The position numbers were made by a program, and so were the translations under genes. 64,000 bases of DNA from DASYXZ01 sp035946625. Its GTDB lineage: Bacteria > Acidobacteriota > Terriglobia > UBA7540. This document shows, piece by piece, positions 1 through 10,170 of the stretch (position 1 is its first letter; the number at the start of each line of letters is the position of its first letter). The notes under the pieces were generated by a model. That model saw nothing but the letters and a program-made list of their open reading frames with translations, did not search any database and had not been told where the DNA came from. The stretch is taken from positions 1-64,000 of the forward strand of contig DASYZE010000018.1 of the NCBI GenBank assembly GCA_035946625.1, written 5' to 3'.

Positions 1-723
1 CGTCATTTCGTAGAGCACGGCGCCCAGGCTGAACAGGTCCGTGCGGGCGTCAAGTTCCTTGCCCAGCGCCTGCTCGGGCGACATATAGGCCACCGTGCCC
101 ATCGCCGTGCCGGGGCTGGTTAAATGAGCTTCCACCCCCATCATAGGACCGGCCGTGGCCGCCATATCCGCATCATTCGAAGGATAGTCGCCGCTCGCTG
201 CCAGCGGCTGCGTTAACTTCGCCAGGCCGAAATCCAGTATCTTCGGCGTTCCGCGCGCGGTGATGAATATATTCGCCGGCTTGATGTCGCGGTGAACAAT
301 CCCCTTGGAGTGCGCCGCATCCAGCCCGTCGGCCAGTTGGATGGCCAGGTCCAGAATCTGGTCCGCCTCGAAGAGCTTCGTGCCGATGCGATGCTTGAGC
401 GTCTGCCCTTCCAAAAATTCCATGGCGATAAACGGACGGCCTTCGTCTTCATCAATGTCGTAGATGGTGCAGATGTTGGGATGATTGAGCGCTGAGGCCG
501 CGCGAGCTTCGCGTTTGAATCGCTCGAGTGCTTGGTGCTCGAGTGGGGGCGGTTCGCGAACCGCCCCTTCGTCGGCGCGCCCGGTACGGGCCACAGGTTC
601 GGGAAGGAATTTCAGGGCCACCAGGCGCCCGAGTTTGGTATCCTCGGCCTTATAGACCACACCCATCCCGCCGCCGCCGAGCTTATCCAGAACACGGTAG
701 TGCGAAATCGTCTTCCCAATCAT
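1..723 (-). CDS. Ser/Thr protein kinase, Pkn type (C-terminus beyond window)
   Basis: Transfers phosphate from ATP to Ser/Thr of unknown target proteins; a bacterial Hanks-type kinase. The reading frame starts at the ATG at 723-721 and stays open to the window edge (241 codons). Visible parts: glycine loop KLGGGGMGVVYKAE (residues 14-27), ATP lysine in VALKF (K38), helix-C glutamate E72 in RFKREA, IVHRDIKPAN (catalytic D146, N151), DFG at 164-166 and YMSPEQAL of the activation segment. Between K38 and E72 the protein has about 18 extra residues (roughly 46-63) compared with relatives that read LPEELA..QALERF; that insert is encoded by a perfect palindrome (see 546-567). Relatives usually carry a C-terminal TolB-like propeller or TPR region, which cannot be seen here. 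Divergent from dnaG. Confidence 0.93.
   Translation of the reverse strand, partial: MIGKTISHYRVLDKLGGGGMGVVYKAEDTKLGRLVALKFLPEPVARTGRADEGAVREPPPLEHQALERFKREARAASALNHPNICTIYDIDEDEGRPFIAMEFLEGQTLKHRIGTKLFEADQILDLAIQLADGLDAAHSKGIVHRDIKPANIFITARGTPKILDFGLAKLTQPLAASGDYPSNDADMAATAGPMMGVEAHLTSPGTAMGTVAYMSPEQALGKELDARTDLFSLGAVLYEMT
546..567. repeat. Perfect 22-bp palindrome inside the kinase gene
   Basis: The half-site GGGGCGGTTCG is followed directly by its reverse complement CGAACCGCCCC. On the kinase strand it is translated in frame as part of an extra loop between the ATP lysine and helix C. Two copies of GCTCGAGTG (522-530 and 537-545) lie immediately beside it. The form is that of small mobile palindromes otherwise found between genes. 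Confidence 0.85.
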
Positions 724-1029
724 AATTCAGCCGCACTTTCCGATTTGGATTCTTGGCTCGTGCATTCTAATGCTCCTTCAACCCTCGACGCAAGAAATTC
801 GTGGCCAGAGCAGTTCCCGTCGAAACTACTGGGCGCCGCCGGCTGATTCGGTTTCTCACCCACAGCGTGTGCGCCTCCGGAGCTTCTTCACAGCATTAAA
901 ACCCGCATAAACACAGGTGACGGCGCACGCCCAAAGGTCCGTTAGCGGGGTTCAAATTGGAAATCAGGATTGAATACACTCTTTCGTTGTAGAATTGCAT
1001 TTCGACTTTTTACCTTTGACCAACCTTCC
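724..1029. other. Intergenic region between divergent kinase and dnaG
   Basis: No convincing gene. It must hold the promoters of both flanking genes, but no well-spaced -35/-10 pair is clear: a TTGAAT (970-975) and TAGAAT (990-995) are only 14 bases apart. Confidence 0.4.
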
Positions 1030-2790
1030 ATGAGCCAGGTGGATGAAGTTCGAGCGGCGTCTGAAATCGTCAAAGTGGTGGGCGATTACGTGAAGCTGCG
1101 CAAAGCCGGGGCCAACATGATGGGCCTCTGTCCCTTCCATCAGGAAAAAACGCCGTCCTTCGCCGTGCATCCCGGCAAACAAATCTTCCACTGCTTCGGC
1201 TGTGGCATAGGTGGTGACGTTTTCAAGTTCATCATGCTGATTGAAAACATCACTTTTCCCGAGGCGCTTCGGCTGCTGGCGGAGAAGGCGGGTATTGCGC
1301 TGCGCGAATCGGCGAGCGACGCGACTTATGACGCCAGCGCCAAAGAGCGCACGGTGCTGCAAAAGATTCACGATTGGGCCGCAAAATTTTATGCTTCACA
1401 ATTGGGTAGCACCGCCGAAGGCCGCGCCGCGCGCGCCTATCTGGCGGACCGCGGCCTGACGGACGAGGTGGTGGCGCGCTTCCGACTCGGATACGCTCCG
1501 GCGGAGGGCAAGGCGCTGACGGCACGCTTGGCCGACGCCGGATTCGCTCCCGAGATGGCCGAGAAAAGCGGCCTCGTCCTGCGCGACCAGGAAAGCAACC
1601 GCCGCTACGACCGCTTTCGCCGGCGAATCATTTTCCCCATTCAGAATGAATCGGGGAAGGTGGTGGCATTTGGCGCCCGCGCCCTGGGCGAGGATCAGCC
1701 CAAGTACATGAATTCCCCAGAAACACCGATCTATAGCAAGAGCCGCGTGCTCTATCATCTCGACCGGGCCGGGAGCGAAATCCGCAAGCTCGATTACGCC
1801 ATCCTGGTGGAAGGATATATGGATTGCATCGCGGTGGCTTCATGTGGAATTGAGAATGTGGTGGCGAGTTGCGGAACCAGCCTGACCGAAAGCCAGATTC
1901 GATTGCTGGGCCGATTTGCCAAGCGGGTGGTGGTGAATTACGACCCGGATTCCGCAGGGACGGCGGCAACCGAGCGGTCGCTTACACTTTTACTCGAAGA
2001 GGGCTTTGAGGCCAAAGTTCTGGCTCTGCCCGGAGGACTCGATCCGGATTCATTCATTCGCAAACACGGCGCGCCGAAGTATCGTGAGCGTTTGTCCTCA
2101 TCTCCATCGTATCTTGACTACCTTACCGACCGGGCCTCTATAAAGCATGACTTGAGCCAGCCCGAAGGCAAGGTTGCCGCAGCTAACGCCGTGTTGCCGT
2201 ATCTGGCTCGGGTTCCCAGCCCAATGCTTCGCGCTGAGTTGGGCAACCGCGTCGCGGAACGATTGCATCTGGACGAACGCTTGCTGCGCGACGAATTAAG
2301 ACGCGCGGCTGGAGCGGGGCGCCGGGAGATTCAGGCCCCCGCCGCCCTTCCTGTTTCCAAGGCCACGCCAGCGGAGAGGCAACTCCTCAAAGTTTTCCTG
2401 GAGAATGAAGATTTAGCGTTTGAATTCCTGCCCAATCTGATTAAGGAAGGTGACATTGCGGGCCTGGCTACGGAAAATCTTTTCAAGCAGATCCTTTCCG
2501 CCAGGTCCAGGGGGGAGAAGTTTGATCCCTGCCAATTGGATGAATCGCTCAACCCGGACGAGCGCCGGTTGGTCTACGAACTCCTGATGTCCCCGGGAGG
2601 GGCGAGGGATCGCGCCCAGGTGCAGGGGTGCGCCAACGCACTTCGACGGAGACGGCTGGAGCGGGAATCTGAACAGTTGCAGGCCGCCATACGGGCGGCG
2701 GAACGCGAAAAGAACTCCGCCCTGCTGGGTAAGCTTCTCGAGGCCAAAGGCGACTTAACCAGGCAATTGGTGAAGTTGCGAGGGGTGTGA
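1030..2790 (+). CDS. dnaG: DNA primase
   Basis: Makes RNA primers for replication. The CHC2 zinc site is C34, H37, C55, C58 (CPFH and CFGC), followed by the primase catalytic core with TOPRIM motifs AILVEGYMD and NYDPDSAGTAA, and a helical C-terminal region expected to bind DnaB. Length 586 residues is normal for the family. The ATG at 1030 is preferred because the homologous N-terminus begins MSxxDEVR; an upstream in-frame TTG at 970 would add 20 unmatched residues. No strong ribosome site is visible. Followed by rpoD, as in the classical macromolecular-synthesis operon; rpsU is not seen here. Confidence 0.95.
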   Translation: MSQVDEVRAASEIVKVVGDYVKLRKAGANMMGLCPFHQEKTPSFAVHPGKQIFHCFGCGIGGDVFKFIMLIENITFPEALRLLAEKAGIALRESASDATYDASAKERTVLQKIHDWAAKFYASQLGSTAEGRAARAYLADRGLTDEVVARFRLGYAPAEGKALTARLADAGFAPEMAEKSGLVLRDQESNRRYDRFRRRIIFPIQNESGKVVAFGARALGEDQPKYMNSPETPIYSKSRVLYHLDRAGSEIRKLDYAILVEGYMDCIAVASCGIENVVASCGTSLTESQIRLLGRFAKRVVVNYDPDSAGTAATERSLTLLLEEGFEAKVLALPGGLDPDSFIRKHGAPKYRERLSSSPSYLDYLTDRASIKHDLSQPEGKVAAANAVLPYLARVPSPMLRAELGNRVAERLHLDERLLRDELRRAAGAGRREIQAPAALPVSKATPAERQLLKVFLENEDLAFEFLPNLIKEGDIAGLATENLFKQILSARSRGEKFDPCQLDESLNPDERRLVYELLMSPGGARDRAQVQGCANALRRRRLERESEQLQAAIRAAEREKNSALLGKLLEAKGDLTRQLVKLRGV

Positions 2791-2951
2791 AAATTGTTCA
2801 TTCTTAGTGAAACAAAATGGTGTAGAATGACATCTAATTTCTTGGAGCCATAGGCCATTGGCTGGTTTCCGCGAGGTAACAAGAGACATGCCGCAAGGTG
2901 CCCCGCCCAGTCGGGTGAGGGGTGTGTCCATCCATCGAAAAAAGGTGACGA

Positions 2952-4694
<1,743 letters not shown>

Positions 4695-4794
4695 TCGTGG
4701 GGCTGGTATTTTAAGCTGCATGAGCGCGCCATCCTTTTTGGTGGGTAGCGCTTGATGCACGGAAGACTCCAAACAGGCTTTCCGGGCTGAACTC

Positions 4795-5121
4795 ATGAAA
4801 CACTGCCCGTATTGCAACTTCGCGAATTACGACCACGCCACGGAATGTCGCAAATGCCAGGGCTCCTTCGTCTCGGACTCTGGCGCAGCAAATACCCCCA
4901 AGTCTCTCCTGGTCGGTCCGCAAAAAGCACACGATATTCGAGGCAAAGCACTCTCCATCATTGTTGTTGGCTTGCTCATCAAAGTTTATTGGGGCGGTTA
5001 TGGGCCCTGGCCGGTGGTGGACAATCCTACCCTCGTTGCCTTGTCTGCGTTGCTTGAACCTTTGTTTATTTACGGGGGCATTCTCGTTTACCTTACCGGA
5101 TGGGTTTTGAATTGGGTCTAG
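4795..5121 (+). CDS. Small zinc-ribbon membrane protein, function unknown
   Basis: 108 residues. The N-terminus has two CxxC knuckles (CPYC at 4-7, CRKC at 18-21) forming a probable zinc ribbon, followed by about 25 polar residues and two hydrophobic segments (about 53-68 and 84-108). No specific family recognised. The ATG at 4795 has no clear Shine-Dalgarno sequence. It lies 100 bp after rpoD and could be cotranscribed. Such ribbon-plus-membrane proteins are often annotated only as hypothetical. Confidence 0.7.
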   Translation: MKHCPYCNFANYDHATECRKCQGSFVSDSGAANTPKSLLVGPQKAHDIRGKALSIIVVGLLIKVYWGGYGPWPVVDNPTLVALSALLEPLFIYGGILVYLTGWVLNWV

Positions 5122-5351
5122 CGGCTCCCCGCGCCAACGCCCTCCTCGACATCCTTTTGAGACGCCTATTTTGACTTGTGGCCGGTTTGCTTTAGTTTTC
5201 TGCCAAATCACCAAATGAAATCCTGGGTTGGAAAAGCGGTTTGGAAGATTTGGGAGCTCATGTGATTCACTCTGAGAGGCGTCTCGAGCGGGGCGGCAGG
5301 GGTATACGGGGCAGTTTGATCGGGGTGTGCGAAAGTCGTTGCGCGCCCGTC
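5122..5351. other. Non-coding stretch before a minus-strand terminator
   Basis: No gene seen. An 8-bp inverted pair GAGACGCC (5159-5166) / GGCGTCTC (5278-5285) is 110 bases apart and may be chance. Confidence 0.5.
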
Positions 5352-5392
5352 CACAAAAAAATAAACCCCCGGCGAATTTTGGCCCGGGGGTT
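5352..5392 (-). terminator. Rho-independent terminator of the small Lys-rich gene
   Basis: Read on the minus strand, a stem of AACCCCCGG pairing with CCGGGGGTT is followed by TTATTTTTTT. It lies 38 bases after the stop of the small secreted protein gene. Confidence 0.85.
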
Positions 5393-5429
5393 GGGTTCTG
5401 GCAAGTCCCGATAATCCGGGATTCGAAAA

Positions 5430-5624
5430 CTACTGGGTAGAGCTGCCAGACATCTTGTCTTTCTTCGCTTTCTTCGCTTTCTTCGCTTTCTTCACTTTTG
5501 CCTTCTTCTCTTTCTTGGCGTGCTTCGGAGCTGGCGTGCTGGTGCCGGCGTCCTGTGCAAACACGGGCATCGCCAGCGAGAATACGAACACGGAACTGAA
5601 CAACAGAGCCATTAACTTCTTCAT
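5430..5624 (-). CDS. Small secreted Lys/Ala-rich protein
   Basis: 64 residues. The ATG at 5624-5622 has a perfect AGGAGG 10 bases upstream and the gene has its own terminator, so it is a real monocistronic gene despite its size. Residues 1-22 are a signal peptide (MKKLMALLF...MPVFA) with likely cleavage before QDAG. The mature part is about 42 residues of mostly Lys and Ala: repeats of KKA encoded by tandem 9-base units at about 5456-5500. Predicted secreted, strongly basic and disordered. Function unknown; DNA/RNA or polyanion binding at the envelope is only a guess. Confidence 0.8.
   Translation of the reverse strand: MKKLMALLFSSVFVFSLAMPVFAQDAGTSTPAPKHAKKEKKAKVKKAKKAKKAKKDKMSGSSTQ
5456..5500. 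repeat. Tandem 9-base repeat coding KKA units
   Basis: On the plus strand TTCGCTTTC recurs three times head to tail with degenerate copies either side, giving the KKAKKAKKA tract of the small secreted protein. Repeat number could vary between strains. Confidence 0.75.
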
Positions 5625-5798
5625 CAGAGTAATTCCTCCTGTTGGAATAACAACGAGACTTTGGAATGCACGGGAGATGCCAAAGAGGCGCGCACCCTTC
5701 ATATACCGTTCTATCTGATTGGAGGGTAACAAATTAGAAGGTACTTGAGGCAGATTGCCGCTCTGAAGATTTGGTCCTGAATGGTCTCAATTACACTA

Positions 5799-5822
5799 TT
5801 TGGTGTGGCCGGGCACACTAAA
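5799..5822. other. Hairpin between small gene and oxidoreductase
   Basis: TTTGGTGTG and CACACTAAA pair with one G-T wobble around a 6-base loop. It could end the minus-strand oxidoreductase transcript, although no T-run follows. Confidence 0.35.
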
Positions 5823-5885
5823 TGGGTTGGTGCGCGAGTTAATTTTGGCGGGAAGTGAGCTTCTGCCGGACTTATGAAAATTCAA

Positions 5886-6965
5886 TCAGCCCAAATATTC
5901 TTTGCGGTTTACCTCGCTCGAGAGGAGGACGGGCCGATCCGGCAAAACTTTCCGAAGCGCCTCGATCTCTGGTTCACCCGGGCCGAGAGGAAGGCCCACC
6001 TGGCCGCGCAGGGTGACCGACCGAATCAGCCCCATGGTAATTTCAAGACCTATGTGAGCGGTCTCGCCGTTACAGGGATGAACGTTGGAATCGTCATCGA
6101 GCCACGCGGCCATGTCCTGAACGTAGGGGGGCATTTCGAGATCGTAGTTCATGCAGCCTCCGCCGGAGATGGCTCCATCCTTGCGGGTAACGGCGCGCCA
6201 TCCGCCGCCGGTCAGAACTTCAGCAAAGCCTTCGGTCCCCATGGCGCCGATGCGGTTTTTGCGCCACCAGTAATCGATTTCCGGAATGTTCGGTGCGCCT
6301 GCGCCGCACTCGACGATTCCACGAACACCGTTGGCATACTGGATGAAACCGGCAATGTAATCCGGCGAAGGATGATTATCGGCGAGCTTGCCGCGGCCGG
6401 CCGCCTGGCCCATCACCCACTGCGCTTCCGCGTAATTGTTGAACCAGCCCATGTAATCCACCAGATGGGTCATCATGTGGATCAGCCATCCCGCGGCGTG
6501 GCCATATACGGTATGAACGCGGCCCAGGGCTCCGCTCGCCACGATTTCTTTCACCTTCTGGTAGTGGCTTCCGTAGCGGTGCTGGTGGCTCACCACGGTT
6601 TTTACGCCCGCCGCGATCACAGCCGCGCGGATTTCGAGCGCCTCGTTCATCGAGAGCGCAATGGGTTTTTCGTAGGCAATCAGGGCCGCGCCGGATTGGA
6701 TGCCGGCTTTGATCAGCGGCAGCCGAATGGCGGGCGGAGTGCAAAAGCAAAAAATGTCCGGCTTTAGTTCAGCGCAAAGGGGCGCGGGGTCGGTGGAGGT
6801 CTTGGCGATGCCGAGTTCGGCCGCGGCCTTGGCCAGCCTGGCCGTATCGACTTCGGAAATGCCCACAACTTCAAACCGGGGATTCTTCTTAAAGGCGTAG
6901 GCGTGGTGCATGCCGCGCTTGCCCATGCCCACCACTACCACTTTGTAAACTTTTTGCGCTGTCAT
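5886..6965 (-). CDS. Gfo/Idh/MocA-family NAD(P)-dependent oxidoreductase
   Basis: 359 residues. Oxidises or reduces a sugar or sugar-nucleotide hydroxyl with NAD(P). The Rossmann start VYKVVVVGMGKRGMHHA lies at residues 6-22, and EKPIALS holds the family's catalytic lysine, followed by the C-terminal substrate half. The start is the ATG at 6965-6963, which overlaps the TGA of the upstream aminotransferase (ATGA), so the two are translationally coupled. A longer N-terminus is possible in the same frame but would run further into the neighbour. Pairing with a DegT/AHBA aminotransferase suggests conversion of a sugar hydroxyl to ketone and then to amine, as in amino-sugar pathways; the substrate is not identifiable. 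Confidence 0.88.
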   Translation of the reverse strand: MTAQKVYKVVVVGMGKRGMHHAYAFKKNPRFEVVGISEVDTARLAKAAAELGIAKTSTDPAPLCAELKPDIFCFCTPPAIRLPLIKAGIQSGAALIAYEKPIALSMNEALEIRAAVIAAGVKTVVSHQHRYGSHYQKVKEIVASGALGRVHTVYGHAAGWLIHMMTHLVDYMGWFNNYAEAQWVMGQAAGRGKLADNHPSPDYIAGFIQYANGVRGIVECGAGAPNIPEIDYWWRKNRIGAMGTEGFAEVLTGGGWRAVTRKDGAISGGGCMNYDLEMPPYVQDMAAWLDDDSNVHPCNGETAHIGLEITMGLIRSVTLRGQVGLPLGPGEPEIEALRKVLPDRPVLLSSEVNRKEYLG

Positions 6966-8104
6966 GTTCCAATTCCTTGGTTTCGGCCGAATTGTTTGTT
7001 CCACTCCACGATTTTTTCGACCACGTAATCCACCTCATCGTTCCGCAGTTCGGGGAACATGGGCAGGGAGAGGCATTGCGCGGCATTCCTTTCCGCATTG
7101 GGGACAACGGGCTTCAGGTCCGCCAGCTTGCCCCACGGGTAGCCTTCCTGCTGATGGATGGCGATGGGATAATGCATCTTCACATCCACGCCTGCATTCA
7201 GCAGAAATTTTTCCAGATGGTCTCGCTTGGGATGCTCGACCACATAGAGATGATAGACGTGGCGGTAGCCCGGAGTTTCACAGGGCAGCGTCAGGCTGGT
7301 TCCCCGCAGCCCTTCGGTGTAGCGCGCGGCGAGAGCGCGGCGCTGGTCCGACCACTGGGTGATGTGCCTCAGCTTCACACTCAGGAAGCCGGCGTGCAGG
7401 TCATCCAGCCGGCTGTTGAATCCATAAGTATGCACGGAGCGTTGGAGCGAGCCGTGATTGCGCAGCCGCCGGATGGTGGTGTCCACGTCCTCGCGGTTGG
7501 TCACCACCGCGCCGCCATCCCCGTAGGTGCCCAGGTTTTTCTGAATGATGAAGCTGGTGCAAACCGTGTCGCTCAGCTCGCCTTGCTTGAAGCCGGCGCC
7601 ATGCGCGCCGATGGCCTGCGCGTTGTCTTCCACCACCCACAGCTTGTGCTTTTTCGCGATGGCGCTCACCGCTTTCATGTCCGTGCACTGTCCGTAGAGA
7701 TGGACGGGGACAATACCCACCGTGCGCGACGTGATGGCCGCTTCGATTTTCGCGGGATCGATGTTGTTGGTTCGCGGGTCGCTATCCACAAAGACGGTTT
7801 TGCCTTCCGCAATCCAGATCGCCTCGGCGGTGGCGAAAAAAGTGTTGGCGGTGGTGATCACCTCGTCGCCCGGCTTGATGCCCAGCGCCATGAACGACAG
7901 CCAGAGCGCGTCGGTGCCGGAATTGAGCCCCACGGCGTATTTCATGCCAAAGTATTTCGCCAACTCGCTCTCAAACCGCTTGAGGGTCGGCCCCATCACG
8001 TAGGCTTCGGTGGCCATCACCGTGGCGAAGGCGGCGTCAATTTCCTTCTTGATGCTGTGGTATTGCCGTGCGTGTCCATAGAACGGCACTTTTATTTCAG
8101 GCAT
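6962..8104 (-). CDS. DegT/DnrJ/EryC1/StrS-family PLP aminotransferase
   Basis: 380 residues. PLP-dependent transfer of an amino group to a keto-sugar. Visible: phosphate-loop region GLNSGTDALWLS (59-70), PLP-ring aspartate D160 in VVEDNAQAIGA, and the Schiff-base lysine K189 in SFIIQKNLGTYGDGG. Length is usual for sugar-nucleotide aminotransferases. The ATG at 8104-8102 follows a GGGGAAG stretch. First gene of a two-gene operon with the coupled oxidoreductase. No glycosyltransferase or nucleotidyltransferase lies nearby, so the product (cell-surface sugar or antibiotic-like) cannot be told. Confidence 0.9.
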   Translation of the reverse strand: MPEIKVPFYGHARQYHSIKKEIDAAFATVMATEAYVMGPTLKRFESELAKYFGMKYAVGLNSGTDALWLSFMALGIKPGDEVITTANTFFATAEAIWIAEGKTVFVDSDPRTNNIDPAKIEAAITSRTVGIVPVHLYGQCTDMKAVSAIAKKHKLWVVEDNAQAIGAHGAGFKQGELSDTVCTSFIIQKNLGTYGDGGAVVTNREDVDTTIRRLRNHGSLQRSVHTYGFNSRLDDLHAGFLSVKLRHITQWSDQRRALAARYTEGLRGTSLTLPCETPGYRHVYHLYVVEHPKRDHLEKFLLNAGVDVKMHYPIAIHQQEGYPWGKLADLKPVVPNAERNAAQCLSLPMFPELRNDEVDYVVEKIVEWNKQFGRNQGIGT

Positions 8105-8889
8105 GGAAATCTTCCCCTCTGCTTTCTGATTCCGGAAATTGTCCGGCCAGGAATTTTTTGTCGAGCCAGTATTATATGCGAATGGCTAAAGTTGTCCACC
8201 CTCGCGAGCGCACGCGACCGCGGGCCGAACAGTGGCTCCGGGACAGCAATACGTTGATCCGGCAGAGGCTGGCTTCGAGCTTCCTCCTCATTCTTCGGTT
8301 CCCGCGTGAACGAAGAGCCCTCGGTTTTGAGCCCAATGTTCTTGAAACAGGAATAGTGAGTGCGTCGCAAACTTTCCCTTGATCCTAAATGACATTCCGG
8401 CTTCGTTCGTCAAATCGGGCTTTTTTCGAGCCGCCATTGCTTTGTCCGCCGCTCCCTTTTCCGGGGGAATTGACGATTGATCCAACGGACCATTGATTCG
8501 TGGAAAAAAACTAGATAAAGAGTATTCCAATGGGAAAATCACTCAATGACCAAATCACTCAATTCTTTCTCAATTCATTCAAAACGGGAATAGGAGCATG
8601 GACCGCCAGTTCGATCTTGCTCAAACCAAAGGACATTTCAGCTTCGTTCGGCATTCTTCGTCCCCAGCACCGGGTTCGTGGGCTCTGTTCCCAAAGCCTG
8701 CTCCCTTTCCCTCGCCCTTTCCACTTTCAACTTTTAGCTGTACACAAAGTTTACCCTAAAGTCAACACAATTCTGGCGAACGGTCGTTTTCGCGTGTTCC
8801 GTAGCGAGAATTGAGGGTTGAATTGGGCATCGAGTTCTTATTAGGATGCGAAAAGCCGCGCACCCCAAGATGGGGGGTTCGCCCCACTC
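8105..8889. other. Gene-poor region with dispersed short repeats
   Basis: No supported gene in 785 bases. It holds AAATCACTCAAT copies at 8536-8547 and 8552-8565, TCAAAACGGGAATA (8579-8592), and two related stretches with GCTTCGTTCG (about 8397-8412 and 8640-8655). The same words recur at 29.1 and 32.9 kb. Confidence 0.6.
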
Positions 8890-9640
8890 TTCCTAAACGC
8901 GAAACGGCAGATGGCCGAAGCTTACACGGGCAGCTCGGGGTCCAAGACAACGGACTTGGGCTTCAGCTACCCGGCGCGGGGAGGTGAGTGATGTTTATGA
9001 GTCAACAGCGTACTCTTGCCCCGAAGGCGATGGGCGAGCGAGTTCCGTTTCCCCTGCGAGCTCCCGCGCTGGCAGCCAATAATTGGCAAGCAACACGGCG
9101 TATTATGTGTTTGGAGGGCCAACCGGCGTGACGCTGGGCTTAAACGATCCGGACGCATCCGCCTGTGACGGGAACGCGGGCCGCATGACGCAATACAAAT
9201 TCAACTTGAACGGCTCTTCGGTGATGGGAAACCTTACCTGGAACGCCAACGGAACCTTGCAGCAACTGGCCATCAGGGACCCGTTCAAAGCGAGCAACCA
9301 GCGGACCTGCGGCTATGGCTAGGACGACCTGGCTCGCATCGCCAACTGCGGGACGATCTGGGATGAGACTTTCAGCCACTACCAAGGGGGAGCCAGCACC
9401 GGAGCTTTCGGAAACGTTTGGAAAAACGCGGGGAGCGGAGTGATCCCCTTTCAGCCGAGCTATCACCACGCCACCAACTGCATTGCCACTGTCGGCGCCC
9501 CTCCCTATCCACGACTGTTCACTTACGACCACAACGGGAACTTGACCAGCACGGGCACGGGAACCGGGACGGCGGCCTACACCTGGTATGCCGGGGGACA
9601 CATGATCGCGGACAGTCAAAGCAGGTGGCACGCACTTCGC
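8890..9640 (+). pseudogene. Remnant of an rhs/YD-repeat protein gene
   Basis: Translated pieces match the C-terminal YD-repeat shell of RHS proteins: RQMAEAYTG...KTTDLGFSYPARG (about 8895-8980), then GRMTQYKFNLNGSSVMG and NLTWNANGTLQQLAI (9175-9270), DDLARIANCG (9323-9352), and FTYDHNGNLTS with TYTW-like end (9520-9595). A frameshift near 8976-8984 moves the frame to GEVSDVYEST. A TAG at 9320-9322 stands where YDDL would need Tyr. The N-terminal shell, core-end and toxin domain are missing. Not flanked by an obvious insertion sequence. Confidence 0.8.
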
Positions 9641-10170
9641 AGCCGAGAGCTTGTGCGTTGCGGAGTCCGCCGCTGGCGGCGCTGTAGTATATTAAATAAT
9701 CCTATGAATGGCATTACTTGTATTAGAACCATCCTGGCGCCTGGCCCCCGAGCCCACGGCGGGGAAGCTGGGGATTTCCTCGTTGAATGACGGGAATGGC
9801 AATCCGTCCAACCAGCCGCGGACTCAGCGCGGCGAGTCAGCGCTGGCTTGCGATCCCCCGGCAAGCTGTTGACTTTAAAAATTGAAATCCGCGCTCCCTG
9901 CCGGTGCAGACTCTGTACCTCCGCCGGGGGTATCCGATACGAATAGGCTGCACCATTTAATTAAGTTAATTAAGTAATTACTATTGGCTTTGCAGGGCCG
10001 TTGTGCTAGGGTGCGGTTACCTAGACAAGAAAATGGTTTGCAAGCGGAATAACGTTTTCGCGCATGGGCTCGGCGGCTTCGTGTCGGCACCGCGGCGTGG
10101 TGTTTTGGGATGGGTACGACGGCTGGGGGCCGAAGAGCCAATATCCGACCAAGGAGGGAGGTCTCTTTTG
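9641..10170. other. Non-coding region upstream of sedolisin gene
   Basis: No gene seen. It includes an AT-rich TTAATTAAGTTAATTAAG stretch just before a possible promoter (9984-10012). Confidence 0.5.
9984..10012 (+). promoter_or_regulatory. Possible sigma-70 promoter of sedolisin gene
   Basis: TTGGCT (9984-9989) and TAGGGT (10007-10012) are 17 bases apart, downstream of an AT-rich tract. The -10 match is weak. Confidence 0.3.

Noticed and set aside
970..995. dnaG promoter from TTGAAT and TAGAAT
   Set aside because: The spacer is only 14 bases, too short for a normal sigma-70 promoter.
5159..5285. Inverted pair GAGACGCC / GGCGTCTC as mobile-element ends
   Set aside because: Only 8 bases, 110 apart, no duplication; likely chance.
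8530..8814. 94-codon frame in the repeat-rich gap
   Set aside because: It begins inside AAATCACTCAATT repeats and shows no protein-like pattern.
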